Shown one piece after another: positions 36,306 to 45,875 of a stretch of 47,253 nt of DNA. The stretch's first letter is position 1. The number at the start of each line of letters is the position of its first letter. The stretch comes from Vicinamibacterales bacterium (GTDB taxonomy: Bacteria > Acidobacteriota > Vicinamibacteria > Vicinamibacterales > UBA8438), in contig CALLXD010000052.1 in NCBI GenBank assembly GCA_937766455.1, positions 1 through 47,253 of the forward strand, given 5' to 3'. The notes beneath the pieces are model-generated. The model searched no databases. It was not told the origin of the DNA and saw only the letters and a program-made list of their open reading frames with translations. Both the position numbers and the translations under genes were made by a program.

Positions 36306-37847
36306 GTGCGCGTACATATCGTTAATCCGAGTCACTTTTCCTTCGGTACGGGTTTCATTACCCCGCGCTGGATGTTTGTACTCGCGGCCGCGACGCCGGC
36401 CAAGTGGGGCGATCCCATCCTGAGCGATGAATCGCTCGAACCGTTCGACACCGACCGACTTGAGCAGGGGGACGTGGTCGGGATCGGGCTGCACACCGGC
36501 AACGCGCTCGTCGGCTATGCGCTGGGCGCACGTGCTCGGGCGCGTGGGGCCTGGGTGATTTATGGCGGCAGCCACCCGACGCTGTTTCCCGAGGAGGCCC
36601 TTGAGCGAGGCGGGGCCCATACCGTGGTCAAGGGCGACGGGGACGTCGCCTGGGGCCGGGCCATCGAGGACTGCGTCAACGGGACGCCGGAAGAGATATA
36701 CGACGGTGGGCAGATAGATGCGGGCAAATTCCGCAAGGCTCGCTGGGACCTGATGAAGCGCGAGAGCTATGTCTGGGCGTCGGTCCAGACGGTGCGCGGT
36801 TGTCCCAAGCATTGTTCTTTCTGCTCGGTGTGGCGCACGGATGGTCAGGAGCCTCGGCAACGCGACGTCAATCCGGTGATCGAAGAGATTGTCGAGCTGC
36901 GCCGAATGGGCTTCAAGTTCATTGCCCTGGCCGACGACAACTTCTACCCGGTCACGCTCGAAGATCTCCGGATGGCCGGGCGTCGTGAGGACAAGACCCG
37001 GTATAACGAGCTCAAGGCGCTACGCGACGAGCGGTTCGAGTTGATGGAGCTGATGTCCCAGCTTCCCGACGATCTGAACTTCTTTACACAGATCACGATG
37101 GAGTCGGCCGAGGACCCAGAGTTTCTCGATGCGATGCGTCGGGCGCACATCAGAGGAGCGTTGGTCGGCATCGAAGCCGTCACGCCGGAAGGCCTGAAGG
37201 ATGTCTACAAGGACTTCAACCTTGCGGGTGAGGATCTTGTGGAACGGTTGCAGATGTTCCGCAAGCATGGGGTCTATATCCTCGGCTCCTTTATCTTTGG
37301 CCTGCCGAGTGACCGCCCTGACACCTTCAATGCCACGGCCGAGCTGGCTAAGCGGGGTGACATCACCTTTGCGCAGTTCGTGACCCTGACCCCGTTCCCG
37401 GGGACTTTGGACTTCGAGAAGTGGGAGCGGGAGGAGGGTGACAACATGGCGAAGGTCGACGGCATTCCGGTCTCGCGCCACTGGCTGATCCCGCAAACGA
37501 AACGACCCAAGCTGCTGACGCCACACCCGGTGATGTCGGGCGAACAGATCCGTCAAGGCACCCAGAATGTGTGGAACAACTTCTACAGTCTTCAGGCGAG
37601 TTGGAAACGGTCCAACATTCTGAAATCGTTCAAGAATCGTGTCGCGTTCGTGGTGGCCTCGAAGGTGATGCTCAACGCGTTCGGCAACACCGGTCTGTCG
37701 ACCGACAGCAACCGTGCGTCTCGCGCGACCAAGCTCGGCGGCATCGGGTTCTCGTTGCTCCAGAAGATGTTCGCGGCAACGCCGATGCCTGACCTGTTGG
37801 TGCCTGTGAGCCCAGAGCCGCAGGCGGCGCAGAAACCGGCGGCCTAG
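36306..37847 (+). CDS. B12-binding-domain radical SAM protein
   Basis: 513 residues from GTG 36306 (GGGGGAG five bases before). The N-terminal Rossmann-like B12 domain has [36 protein letters not shown]; the usual DxHxxG cobalamin-His motif is missing. The radical SAM core has [13 protein letters not shown] (CxxxCxxC for the 4Fe-4S cluster), then [26 protein letters not shown] and [20 protein letters not shown]-terminal helical part from about 400 carries [17 protein letters not shown]. These proteins use an adenosyl radical for C-H methylation or ring chemistry. The product is unknown; relatives include hopanoid-modifying enzymes. Confidence 0.9.
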   Translation: MRVHIVNPSHFSFGTGFITPRWMFVLAAATPAKWGDPILSDESLEPFDTDRLEQGDVVGIGLHTGNALVGYALGARARARGAWVIYGGSHPTLFPEEALERGGAHTVVKGDGDVAWGRAIEDCVNGTPEEIYDGGQIDAGKFRKARWDLMKRESYVWASVQTVRGCPKHCSFCSVWRTDGQEPRQRDVNPVIEEIVELRRMGFKFIALADDNFYPVTLEDLRMAGRREDKTRYNELKALRDERFELMELMSQLPDDLNFFTQITMESAEDPEFLDAMRRAHIRGALVGIEAVTPEGLKDVYKDFNLAGEDLVERLQMFRKHGVYILGSFIFGLPSDRPDTFNATAELAKRGDITFAQFVTLTPFPGTLDFEKWEREEGDNMAKVDGIPVSRHWLIPQTKRPKLLTPHPVMSGEQIRQGTQNVWNNFYSLQASWKRSNILKSFKNRVAFVVASKVMLNAFGNTGLSTDSNRASRATKLGGIGFSLLQKMFAATPMPDLLVPVSPEPQAAQKPAA

Positions 37848-38005
37848 CCCCGGCCGGCGAGGTCGCCGTCTGGCTCTGCTCGCGTGCCCGTCCAGGGCGC
37901 GGTTCGCCCACCCAGACCCCGAGGCCGTGCTGTCGATCGGCGGCGGGTCCATGTGCTGGTCCTTCGTGGCGTTCGGTTCCGTACTTCAAGCGTGGAGGTC
38001 GTCGC

Positions 38006-40679
38006 ATGATGTCGTCTACCCGACCCGTGTTGCCGTATGCCTGCGTTCTGCTCGTTGCGCTCGCGATGTGCGTGGCTGGAATCGCGACCGCACAGCCGCA
38101 GCCGCCCGACGAGCCGGAGACCCCGACCGCCTCTGCCGAGGGTGACCTCGCAGACGACGACGCGTCGGACCCGCCCGACGACGACGACGACGAGGACGAC
38201 ATCCAACCGTACGAGGACGTGATCACCGACGAGGCCGAGTCCGACGAGGGCGTCTTCATCGTGCATCGGCTGAACGACAAGGTGTTCTACGAGATTCCTC
38301 CGGCCGAGTTGGGGCGGGAGTTTCTGTGGGTGAGCCAGATTGCGCGGACCACCGAGGGCGTGGGCTACGGCGGACAGTCGCTCGGCAATCGGGTCGTGCG
38401 GTGGGAGCGTCGGGGCGACCGGGTGCTGCTGAAGAGCGTGTCGTATGCCATCGTCGCGGACGAGGCGGACCCGATCGCCGCGGCCGTCGCCTCTGCGAAC
38501 AACGACACGATCGTCAAAGCGTTCGACATCGAGGCGCTGTCCGACCAGGACGCCCCGGTGATCGACGTGACGTCGTTGTTCGAGTCCGAAGTGCCGGAGT
38601 TCAGCGCACGGACGCAGTTGCAGGCGCGGGGGTTCGCCGCAGACCGGTCATTCGTCGAGGAGGTGCTCGCCTTTCCGCGGAACATCGAGGTCCGAACGAC
38701 GCATACCTACACGCGCCCAGTGCCCACGACTCCGCCGACGGGGCGTCAGGCGCGACGAGGTGGCATGCGCCCAGGCAGCGCCACCGTACTGCTGCACTAC
38801 AGCATGGTCAAGCTGCCTGAGCGACCGATGCAGCCGAGGTTGTTCGATGAACGCGTCGGCTATTTCTCGGTCCGCCAGGTCGACTACAGCCAGGACGAGC
38901 ATCGGTCGCCGAACCGTCGCTACATCACCCGTTGGCGGCTCGAGAAACAGGACCCCGAGGCTGCGGTCTCGGACCCGGTCACGCCCATCACCTACTGGAT
39001 TGACCCCGGCGACTCCGGCGAAATGGGTTGAGTACATGAAGCAGGGGGTCGAGGCCTGGCAGCCGGCGTTCGCCGCCGCCGGATTCTCCAACGCCGTGAT
39101 TGCCAGAGAGGCGCCGTCGGTCGAGGACGATCCGGAGTGGAACGCGGAAGATGCGCGCTATTCGGTGATTCGCTGGTTGGCGTCCACGACGGAGAACGCC
39201 TACGGACCCCATGTCCACGACCCACGGACTGGCGAAATACTCGAAACGGACATCCAGTTCCATCACAACGTGATGAACCTCGTGCGTGATTGGTATTTCG
39301 TGCAAGTGGCCCCGCTCGACCCGCGGGCCCAGACGCTGCCGCTGCCCGACGATCTGATGGGTGAGTTGCTGGCCTATGTCGTGACACACGAGGTGGGCCA
39401 TACCCTGGGCTTCCAGCACAACATGAAAGCCAGCTCGCTGTATCCCGTCGAGAACCTGCGGGATCCGGAGTGGCTCGCCACCATGAGCCACACCCCCACG
39501 TTGATGGACTATGCCCGGTTCAACTACGTGGCGCAGCCTGAGGATGACATTCCGGTGGCGGATCTGATCCCGAAGATTGGTCCCTACGACACCTGGGCGA
39601 CGATGTGGGGCTACAAACCGATTCCGGATACGACCAGCCCAGACGACGAGGCGGCGACCTTGGACGAGTGGGCTCGCGAGCAGGACGACACGCCCTGGCT
39701 CAGGTTCACGACGGCCGGGGCCGGCGCGGCCGACCCGGGGCAACTGACCGAGGCCGTGGGGGATGCCGATGCCGTCGAGGCCACCAGGTTGGGGTTGAAG
39801 AACCTTGAACGGGTGGCGGCGATGCTGCTGGACGCAACCAGCGCGCCCGGCGACCCGTACGACGACTTGGAGGCCGTGTATGGCCGTCTCGTCGGGCAGT
39901 GGGCGACCGAAATGAATCACGTGGCCGCCGTCGTCGGTGGGTTTCGTTCCCAGCAGAAGCACTTCGGTCAGAACGGCGTGCGCTTCACCGCGATTCCTCG
40001 CCAGACGCAGGCGGACGCGATGGCGTTCCTGAATGACCACGCGTTTCTGACCCCGATGTTTCTGGTCGATCCAGAGGTGCTCCGTCGTATCGAACCGGTG
40101 GGCGTGTTGGATCGGATCAAACGGGGCCAGACGCGTGTGCTTCGCGCATTGTTGAACGCGGACCGGATCGAGCGGCTGGTCGAACAAGAGGCGATCGACG
40201 GCCCGGCGGCCTATGCGCCGACCGATTTCCTGGCCGATCTGCGCAACGGACTCTGGCGCGAACTCGACGCGGCGCAGGTCCGGACTGACGCGTACCGCCG
40301 AGGGGTGCAGCGGGCCTACCTCGAGTTGGTGGATGGCCAGCTCAATGGCCGTACCCCGGCAGACGGCGACGCCAGACCGTTTCTACGGGGCGAGTTGCGG
40401 ACGTTGGACCGCACCATCGCGGGCGCGTTGGTGCGCGTCTCCGACCGTGCGACCCGGCTACATCTGGAAGACGCCCGCGACCAGATCGCCCGGACGCTGA
40501 CCCCGCCGGCGACCTCCAGCCCAGCGACCGACGGCACGGCGCTCGCTCAGGGCGACGACGCCGATCGCGCGCTTGTGTGGGGGCTCGCGGGCGTGCTGCC
40601 GAACCCCTGGGCGGAGGGCGCCAATCACGCCGCCGAATCCTGCTGGCCTGATCTGGCGGTGTCGAGCGCCCGACCTTAG
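38006..40679 (+). CDS. DUF4953/DUF5117-type exported zinc metalloprotease, one frameshift
   Basis: About 890 residues if joined. GGAGG precedes ATG 38006. A signal peptide ([14 protein letters not shown]) is followed by a very acidic segment (DDDDDEDD), a DUF5117-like domain ([21 protein letters not shown]) and, after the shift, the zinc site [20 protein letters not shown] (HExxHxxGxxH). The later part ([28 protein letters not shown]) and a long alpha-helical C-terminus follow. At 39005-39009 one extra base breaks PITYWIDP from [12 protein letters not shown], so the two halves are in different frames. The predicted stop TAG (40677-40679) lies on the first bases of the MITE-like element. It degrades periplasmic or outer-surface proteins. 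Confidence 0.85.
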
Positions 40680-40840
40680 CAGTCCGTGGTGAAAGTCCCG
40701 CGTCGCACAGAGACCGGCGCTGGACCGGCCGACCAAGGCGAGAAGAGGGAAAATACCGGCAGTATTTGACCGATGAACAACGCAGATCGGCCGGATTCAG
40801 CGTCGGTCGAATGCAGCGGGACTTTCACCACGGACTGCTA
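40677..40840. mobile_element. MITE-like element with perfect 25-bp terminal inverted repeats
   Basis: 164 bp bounded by exact inverted repeats (40677-40701 and 40816-40840, TAGCAGTCC...AGTCCCGC). The interior carries a second, weaker inverted repeat (GCTGGACCGGCCGA against the complement of the bases around 40785-40803) and a central hairpin AAATAC-CGGCA-GTATTT (40751-40767), so the structure is nested. There is no transposase. The first TAG is the stop of the metalloprotease gene. It shares its arms and the segment GTCGGTCGAATGCAGCGG with the 64-bp copy at 29523. Confidence 0.8.
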
Positions 40841-40903
40841 GCCACCATCACCCCGCGTCACCGAGTGGTGGCGTCAGAGTAGCGTCATCGTCAGAGGCCC
40901 ATC

Positions 40904-41644
40904 ATGGAATGGTTGTCCAACCCGGAAATATGGATTGCCCTGGTCACGCTGACCATCCTCGAGATTGTGCTCGGGGTGGACAACGTGATCTTCATCTCTA
41001 TCCTGTCCGCCAAATTGCCGGAGCCGCAGCAGCGCCCCGCGCGTCGCCTGGGGTTGCTGCTGGCGATGGTCGCGCGCGTCGGGCTCCTACTCTCCATCAG
41101 TTGGATCGTACGATTGACCGAGCCGTTGTTCACGGTGCTCCAGCATGATTTTTCGGGCCGCGATCTGACCCTGCTGGTGGGTGGGCTGTTTCTGCTGGCG
41201 AAATCCACCTTCGAGATTCACGAGAGTCTCGAAGGCGAGGAGGGGCACAAGTCGGCCAGTGTGACCGCCTCGTTCGCAAGCGTGCTGTTGCAGATTCTGG
41301 TTCTCGACCTCGTGTTCTCGTTGGATTCGGTCATTACCGCGGTCGGGATGGTTGACGAGATCGGCGTCATGATTGCCGCCATCATCATCGCGGTCGCGGT
41401 GATGGTGCTCTCGGCCGAGGCGATCAGTACATTCGTCAACGAGCGGCCGACGGTCAAGATTCTCGCCCTGAGCTTCCTGCTGCTGGTGGGGTTCTCGCTC
41501 GTGGCCGAGGGGTTCCATCAGGAGATCGCAAAGGGCTATCTGTACTTCGCGATGGCGTTCTCGGTGTTCGTCGAACTCGTCAATCAGAAGGTGCGCCAGA
41601 AGGTGCGCCACCGGACGCCGGTGCACTTGAAGAAGTCGTATTGA
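40904..41644 (+). CDS. TerC-family integral membrane protein
   Basis: 246 residues with about seven helices. The family signatures are EIVLGVDNVIFISILSAKLP (acidic motif in helix 1), LLVGGLFLLAKSTFEIHESLEGEE and LVLDLVFSLDSVITAVGMVDE (second acidic motif). A charged loop and the last helices (FLLLVGFSLVAEGFHQEI) follow. TerC relatives export metal ions such as Mn2+ and help metal loading of exported proteins, and some are linked to tellurite resistance; the exact ion is inference. The stop region overlaps the convergent methyltransferase gene by 65 bp. Confidence 0.9.
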   Translation: MEWLSNPEIWIALVTLTILEIVLGVDNVIFISILSAKLPEPQQRPARRLGLLLAMVARVGLLLSISWIVRLTEPLFTVLQHDFSGRDLTLLVGGLFLLAKSTFEIHESLEGEEGHKSASVTASFASVLLQILVLDLVFSLDSVITAVGMVDEIGVMIAAIIIAVAVMVLSAEAISTFVNERPTVKILALSFLLLVGFSLVAEGFHQEIAKGYLYFAMAFSVFVELVNQKVRQKVRHRTPVHLKKSY

Positions 41645-42299
41645 TACCGCCGGTCGACCGGCGGTAGAGCGAGAGCCGCCAGCGGGGGCCGGTCCCATCG
41701 CTCACGTCGTGGCACGCGCGCCGCGGCAGTTCGTCGAGTTCCAGCGTTCGGTTGTGGGTCAGGAGGCACAGCGTGGTCTGGGGCCCGCAGTGCTGCGCCA
41801 CGAATCGAGCCAGCTGCCGCTCGTTCCCATCAGGGTAGTTGAAGACCACGGCGGTCTGGCTGAGCACGATGCCACCCCGCTCGTAACTCCGCACGTCACA
41901 ATAGTCTGCCTCGAGCAGGTGCACCTGCGCCGCGTCGATGCATCCATCCGCTTCGAGCGCGTGCAGGTTCGCCACCGCCTGGGCGTACAGCGCGGTGTCT
42001 GTCTCGAAGCCGTACACCACGCGTGACGGATCCCACGCGGCCAGCACGGCTGAAACCCGGCCGTCGCCGGTCCCAGCATCGATGACGTGGCCAGGTGGTC
42101 CCCCGTCGCCGAGCAGGCCGATGCCGTGCAACGTCTTGACCGTGGCCTCGATGACGCGCACCGGCGTGGCGGCCCAGATGCCGCGCCCGGTCTTCCGAAT
42201 GGGCAGTGCGCGACCGGTCGACGCCTCCGACCGCTCGAAGACCCGCGCGAGCTTGGCGGCGGCCGACCGCCGACGCAGGATGCTGTAGACCGAGGGCAT
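41580..42299 (-). CDS. Class I SAM-dependent methyltransferase
   Basis: 239 residues from ATG 42299. A N-terminal helical part (SILRRRSAAAKLARVFERSEA) is followed by the methyltransferase fold: HVIDAGTGDGRVSAVLAA (motif I), VVYGFETDTALYAQAVANL, VHLLEADYCDV and GGIVLSQTAVVFNYPDGNERQL. The N- and C-termini are of uncertain function. The last 22 residues (GGINTTSSSAPASGGAPSG...) read antisense to the TerC end; this overlap of 65 bp is on opposite strands. The overlap probably followed loss of an earlier stop, since the tail is low-complexity. The target molecule is unknown. Confidence 0.75.
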   Translation of the reverse strand: MPSVYSILRRRSAAAKLARVFERSEASTGRALPIRKTGRGIWAATPVRVIEATVKTLHGIGLLGDGGPPGHVIDAGTGDGRVSAVLAAWDPSRVVYGFETDTALYAQAVANLHALEADGCIDAAQVHLLEADYCDVRSYERGGIVLSQTAVVFNYPDGNERQLARFVAQHCGPQTTLCLLTHNRTLELDELPRRACHDVSDGTGPRWRLSLYRRSTGGINTTSSSAPASGGAPSGAPSD

Positions 42300-42339
42300 G
42301 GTGGGATCGATCGTCTACTGGCTGGTGAGCCAGCCGACC

Positions 42340-44748
42340 CTAGTCGAGGATGTTGAACAGGTGGCTGTATTTCACGATGACGCTGCGGCCGGCTCCAGTG
42401 GGGATGAAATTACCGATGCCTTCGGTCTCGTTGTAGACGAAAAAGAGCCCCGTGTTGGCGTCCTGCAGCCAGCCGACGCGGAAATTGACCGCATACAAAT
42501 CGGCGCTGCTGTTGTGCTGCAGCAGGGTCTGCGCGTAGAGCCGCGGCGTGAAATTGTAGGCGGCGCTGAGACTGGTCAGATTGGTGATGGTGCTGCCGCT
42601 CGGGAGGTCGATGTCGTTGCGGCTGTAACTCAGCGACAGATTGAGCGTTTCGCCGTATCGGGCGTTGACTGACGGCCGGATGGTGACGATGTTGCCGCCG
42701 AAGAAGCCGGCGGTGGTGGCCCGTACGCCGGCACTGAAGGGCGCCGAGCGATCGGAATTGTACGAATAGGTCAGCTCGTTGAAGTCGTAGCTGCCTGGCG
42801 GCACGCTCAACCCGGACACCGTGAACGCGTCGAACACGCGCTCGCTTCGAATGTCATAGGAGACGCCCCCCGACGAGCTGTCCTCGAACATGCCGTCGTA
42901 GTGCAGGTGGAGCACACTGGTCTCCATATCACCGTTCAGATTCCAGAAGCGCGTGAAGCTCATGTGCGGCGTCAGTTCCTGATACTTGAGGAAGCCGTTC
43001 GGCCGTGTCGTGTTGTTGATCGCGAAGTCGAATTTGCGGAAGCCGCCCGTGCGCCGCAGGAAGCCGACCTCGGGATTGAAGTCCTCGTCGTTTTCCTGAT
43101 AGCTGGCAATCAACCGCCATCGCTCGGAGTTGTAGCTGCTCGACAAGCTCCCGGCGTACTCGCCTTCCACGGCATCAGGAGAGTCGGTGCGACCCAAAAA
43201 CCCCTGGATCAGGCCGTCCTCTCCGAGGCCCAGCCGACCGTCTACGGCGTAGGTGCGGTTGTAGTCATTGTCTCGCGAGAGGCTGTCCGTGGCCGCGTTC
43301 CCGGTGCCAGCGCGATTCACAAAAAGGCCCCCGATGCTCGAGCGGTTCGGCAGGTCGCGACGCACCCGCGCGACCGTAAAGTTGTTGGCCCGGGCGACAC
43401 CAGGGACTGCCTCGGTCTGCATGTTCAGAAACCCGATCGTCGTCGAGTCGGTGACTTTGCCGGAGAGCCGCGCGCCCCCGAGAATCGGCACCGGTGTGCC
43501 GGTGTCGCTGATGCCGATGCGACGACTGAAAAAGAGCTCGGTCTGCCCGAGGTTCCGGCCGCTGGCCGGTCCCCGGTTGCCGACGGCGAAGGCGCCCGCA
43601 TTTTCCAGGAAGAAGGGCCGCTTTTCAGGGAAAAACAGATTGAATCGGTCTAGATTGATCTGCTGGTCGTCCACCTCGACCTGCGCGAAGTCGGTGTTGT
43701 AGGTGGCGTCCAGCGTGAGTCCCGAGGTGACGCTGTACTTGAGGTCAGCGCCGGTGTCGCCCAGGATCACCGCGGAACGATCTGGGGTGATGTCGCGGGT
43801 GACGGCCTCACCGATCACATACGGCGTGACCTGCAGGTTGCGGGTGTTCTCAACCGGTGCGGTGACACCTTCCAGCTGCCCCGCCATCGATACCCGATAC
43901 AGGTTGTATTGCCTGGGGAGTGCGGCCCAGTACGACGTCTCGTTGTGGCGCCTGATGTTGCGCTGGAAGTTCACACCCCATGACTGCGCATCGCGGGCTG
44001 GATACCGGATGGTGCGGAATGGAATGATGAACTCGGCACTCCACCCCACATCAGAAATGCTCGTCTGGACCTGCCAGGCGCCATCCCAGTTGAGGTTGAA
44101 TCCGCTGGCGCTGCCTCGTGAGAATCCGCCGCCGCCGCCACCACGAAACGCACTGCGGCTGCCGCCTTCGTCGGTCACCTGACCGTCGTATTCCTGTCCG
44201 GCGGGTGTGGTCCCGAAGACGAAGCCGTTCTGTCTGTCGCTGAAGGTGTCCAGCACGATCTGAAAGCTGTCCGCGTCGTTCATGGACGAGTCACGACGGC
44301 TGTCGGTCATGATGATCAGCGACGGATCGTCGTCGTACAGGACGACCCCGAAGTAGATCGCGTCGTCCGTGAAGACGACCCGGACCTCGGTGCGTTCGGT
44401 GGCCGGCTGCCCCTCGTCCGGTGCGCTCTGGATGAACTCGCTGAGCGGTTCCACGGACGCCCACACGGCGTCCCCAAGCACATCGCCGTCCAAGGTGGGC
44501 GGCTGTGCCACTGCGACCGCTCGCCCGGTCCGGCTGGGCGCTTGCGGGACGAGTTGCAACTCGCCCGCCGGCTGGGTCTGGGCGTGGCCGATTCCGGCCG
44601 AGACGAGCACAGCCACGACGACACGCATGACCAGCCCCACGCCGGCTCGGTCACCGACGACACGAGTGTCAGGGTCGAGGTCGGTGTCGTTGAGGGCCGG
44701 TCCCGGGGGTGCACCGCCGACGACTCGTGCTGTTCTGTCTTCGCGCAT
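42340..44748 (-). CDS. DUF5916 outer-membrane beta-barrel with CBM9-like N-terminal domain
   Basis: 802 residues from ATG 44748, chosen for AGGGGAG before it. A long n-region is followed by the signal sequence VVVAVLVSAGIGHAQ, a CBM9/DOMON-like domain (AVAVAQPPTLDGDVLGDAVWASVEPLSEFIQ, RVVFTDDAIYFGVVLYDDDP, DSFQIVLDTF) and a DUF5916 beta barrel of about 550 residues with amphipathic strands ending FNILD-like at the C-terminus (VKYSHLFNILD). A Gly/Ser-rich loop lies between. Such proteins sit in the outer membrane, with the CBM9-like domain likely binding sugars or polymer at the periplasmic side; the substrate is unknown. An alternative ATG at 44628 lacks a ribosome site. Confidence 0.85.
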   Translation of the reverse strand: MREDRTARVVGGAPPGPALNDTDLDPDTRVVGDRAGVGLVMRVVVAVLVSAGIGHAQTQPAGELQLVPQAPSRTGRAVAVAQPPTLDGDVLGDAVWASVEPLSEFIQSAPDEGQPATERTEVRVVFTDDAIYFGVVLYDDDPSLIIMTDSRRDSSMNDADSFQIVLDTFSDRQNGFVFGTTPAGQEYDGQVTDEGGSRSAFRGGGGGGFSRGSASGFNLNWDGAWQVQTSISDVGWSAEFIIPFRTIRYPARDAQSWGVNFQRNIRRHNETSYWAALPRQYNLYRVSMAGQLEGVTAPVENTRNLQVTPYVIGEAVTRDITPDRSAVILGDTGADLKYSVTSGLTLDATYNTDFAQVEVDDQQINLDRFNLFFPEKRPFFLENAGAFAVGNRGPASGRNLGQTELFFSRRIGISDTGTPVPILGGARLSGKVTDSTTIGFLNMQTEAVPGVARANNFTVARVRRDLPNRSSIGGLFVNRAGTGNAATDSLSRDNDYNRTYAVDGRLGLGEDGLIQGFLGRTDSPDAVEGEYAGSLSSSYNSERWRLIASYQENDEDFNPEVGFLRRTGGFRKFDFAINNTTRPNGFLKYQELTPHMSFTRFWNLNGDMETSVLHLHYDGMFEDSSSGGVSYDIRSERVFDAFTVSGLSVPPGSYDFNELTYSYNSDRSAPFSAGVRATTAGFFGGNIVTIRPSVNARYGETLNLSLSYSRNDIDLPSGSTITNLTSLSAAYNFTPRLYAQTLLQHNSSADLYAVNFRVGWLQDANTGLFFVYNETEGIGNFIPTGAGRSVIVKYSHLFNILD

Positions 44749-44774
44749 CAACACTCCCCTGGCTCCCGGTCCGT

Positions 44775-44800
44775 ACTCCCACTCCGCACTCCCACTCCGC
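44775..44800. repeat. 13-bp tandem duplication in the DUF5916 leader
   Basis: Two exact head-to-tail copies of ACTCCCACTCCGC, 26 bp long, between the putative promoter and the ribosome site of the DUF5916 gene. Probably a slippage duplication; it may alter the 5' UTR. Confidence 0.7.
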
Positions 44801-44962
44801 GACCGCAATATAAACATGCGATCGTATCAGAATGCGCCGCGAGGCTTGACGTGAGGTAGCTCACCGAAAGCCAATCGCGCCGTATCAGGTGTCGGCTTGC
44901 CGGGTTGGTTGCCGCACGGTGACGAGGGCATCATGTCGCGCGCCCAGTGCGGCCCGTACATG

Positions 44963-44997
44963 AAAAAACGGGATACCCGCGTTGGCGGGTATCCCGT
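44963..44997 (-). terminator. Rho-independent terminator of the pilin gene
   Basis: A perfect 13-bp stem (44968-44980 and 44985-44997, ACGGGATACCCGC with its complement) with a 4-nt loop, followed on the minus strand by six T (44963-44968). It ends the pilin transcript about 60 bp after its stop codon and is the strongest terminator in the window. Confidence 0.9.
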
Positions 44998-45054
44998 GGT
45001 TCGAAGCGACTCGGGCCGGGGAGGGGCCGAGTCACGCGCGGTGGTTACGTTGCG

Positions 45055-45582
45055 TTACTGGAGCGGGTTGGACCCGGCTGGCGCACCGTTCTGCGTCACG
45101 GCGACGGCCGCCGTGTTGTGGTAAATGGTGCCGCCCTGGTTGGTGCCGAAGAATCGCACGCCGCCACCCGATGTGGGGGCCGCGCCGACGAAGTAGGTGG
45201 ACACGGTCGCGCCCGCGGCCACGCCGTTGCAGGAGGCCGGCGCACCGGCTCCGGCCGCACCCGCCGTCATCGCGATGGTGTAGCTGCTCTTCACCGAGGG
45301 GTCGGTGTTCAGGTCCGTGCCGACGAAGCCGTCTCCGCCACCGACGGTCGGGGCGGTGCCCAGCGAGACCAGTGTGGGGGCGTAGAAGCCGCTGCCGCAG
45401 CTGGCCGCGTAGGTCGACTGCGACGAGTTGATGGCGCGCATGGACCCGATGGCCGATGCTTCATTCCCGGACATCCGGGCCCGGAGCAGTCCCGGCACGG
45501 CGATGGCCGCGATGATGCCGATGATGGCAACCACAATCAACAGCTCGATGAGGGTGAAACCCTTGTTGGTGTTCGTTCGCAT
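45055..45582 (-). CDS. Type IV pilin (prepilin with class III signal)
   Basis: 175 residues from ATG 45582 (AAGGAG before it). The leader MRTNTNKG is cut by a prepilin peptidase before FTLIELLIVVAIIGIIAAIA, the methylated Phe1 and Glu5 N-terminal helix typical of type IV pilins and pseudopilins. After RARMSGNEASAIGSMRAINSSQST comes a globular domain of about 110 residues with two Cys (ASCGSG and ASCNGV) that can form the D-loop disulfide. A single strong transcript with its own terminator, and the neighbouring AT-rich sigma-54 promoter, argue for a major pilin rather than a minor pseudopilin. No other pilus genes are in the window. Confidence 0.88.
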   Translation of the reverse strand: MRTNTNKGFTLIELLIVVAIIGIIAAIAVPGLLRARMSGNEASAIGSMRAINSSQSTYAASCGSGFYAPTLVSLGTAPTVGGGDGFVGTDLNTDPSVKSSYTIAMTAGAAGAGAPASCNGVAAGATVSTYFVGAAPTSGGGVRFFGTNQGGTIYHNTAAVAVTQNGAPAGSNPLQ

Positions 45583-45663
45583 GGTCTTGCTCCTTGTGGC
45601 CGAATGAGTTCGGCGAAAGTCGTAATCTTCGTGGCGGCGTCTCGTGTTCACGCCATCACATAA

Positions 45664-45679
45664 AGCAAGTGCGATGCCA
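45664..45679 (-). promoter_or_regulatory. Sigma-54 (RpoN) promoter of the pilin gene
   Basis: On the minus strand TGGCATCGCACTTGCT matches the -24/-12 consensus (TGGCAC-N5-TTGCW) with correct spacing and one mismatch in the -24 block. It lies about 82 bp before the pilin start, giving a leader of about 70 nt. Pilin genes in several bacteria depend on RpoN and PilR-type activators. Confidence 0.75.
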
Positions 45680-45875
45680 ACTGTTAAATATATTAGTAAG
45701 TCATGTGTTTGCATGAATTTACATAAATTAAAGACGTGTGGAAAATATCTCGCATGTCCACGCAGTCAAAATTAATCAACTAAATGTCTATTAATTCTCA
45801 CGTATTAAGAATAAATGTCACAGTCCGCGCATGTTTCTGCCAATGTCGGACAATCCAGCTTGACCAGCAGGGACC
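45680..45875. promoter_or_regulatory. AT-rich enhancer-like region upstream of the pilin promoter
   Basis: About 170 bp with strikingly low GC in an otherwise GC-rich window, including AAATATATTAGTAAG and ATTAAGAATAAATG. There is no supported gene. In RpoN systems the activator and IHF bind upstream, so this is the likely location of such sites. Confidence 0.5.
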
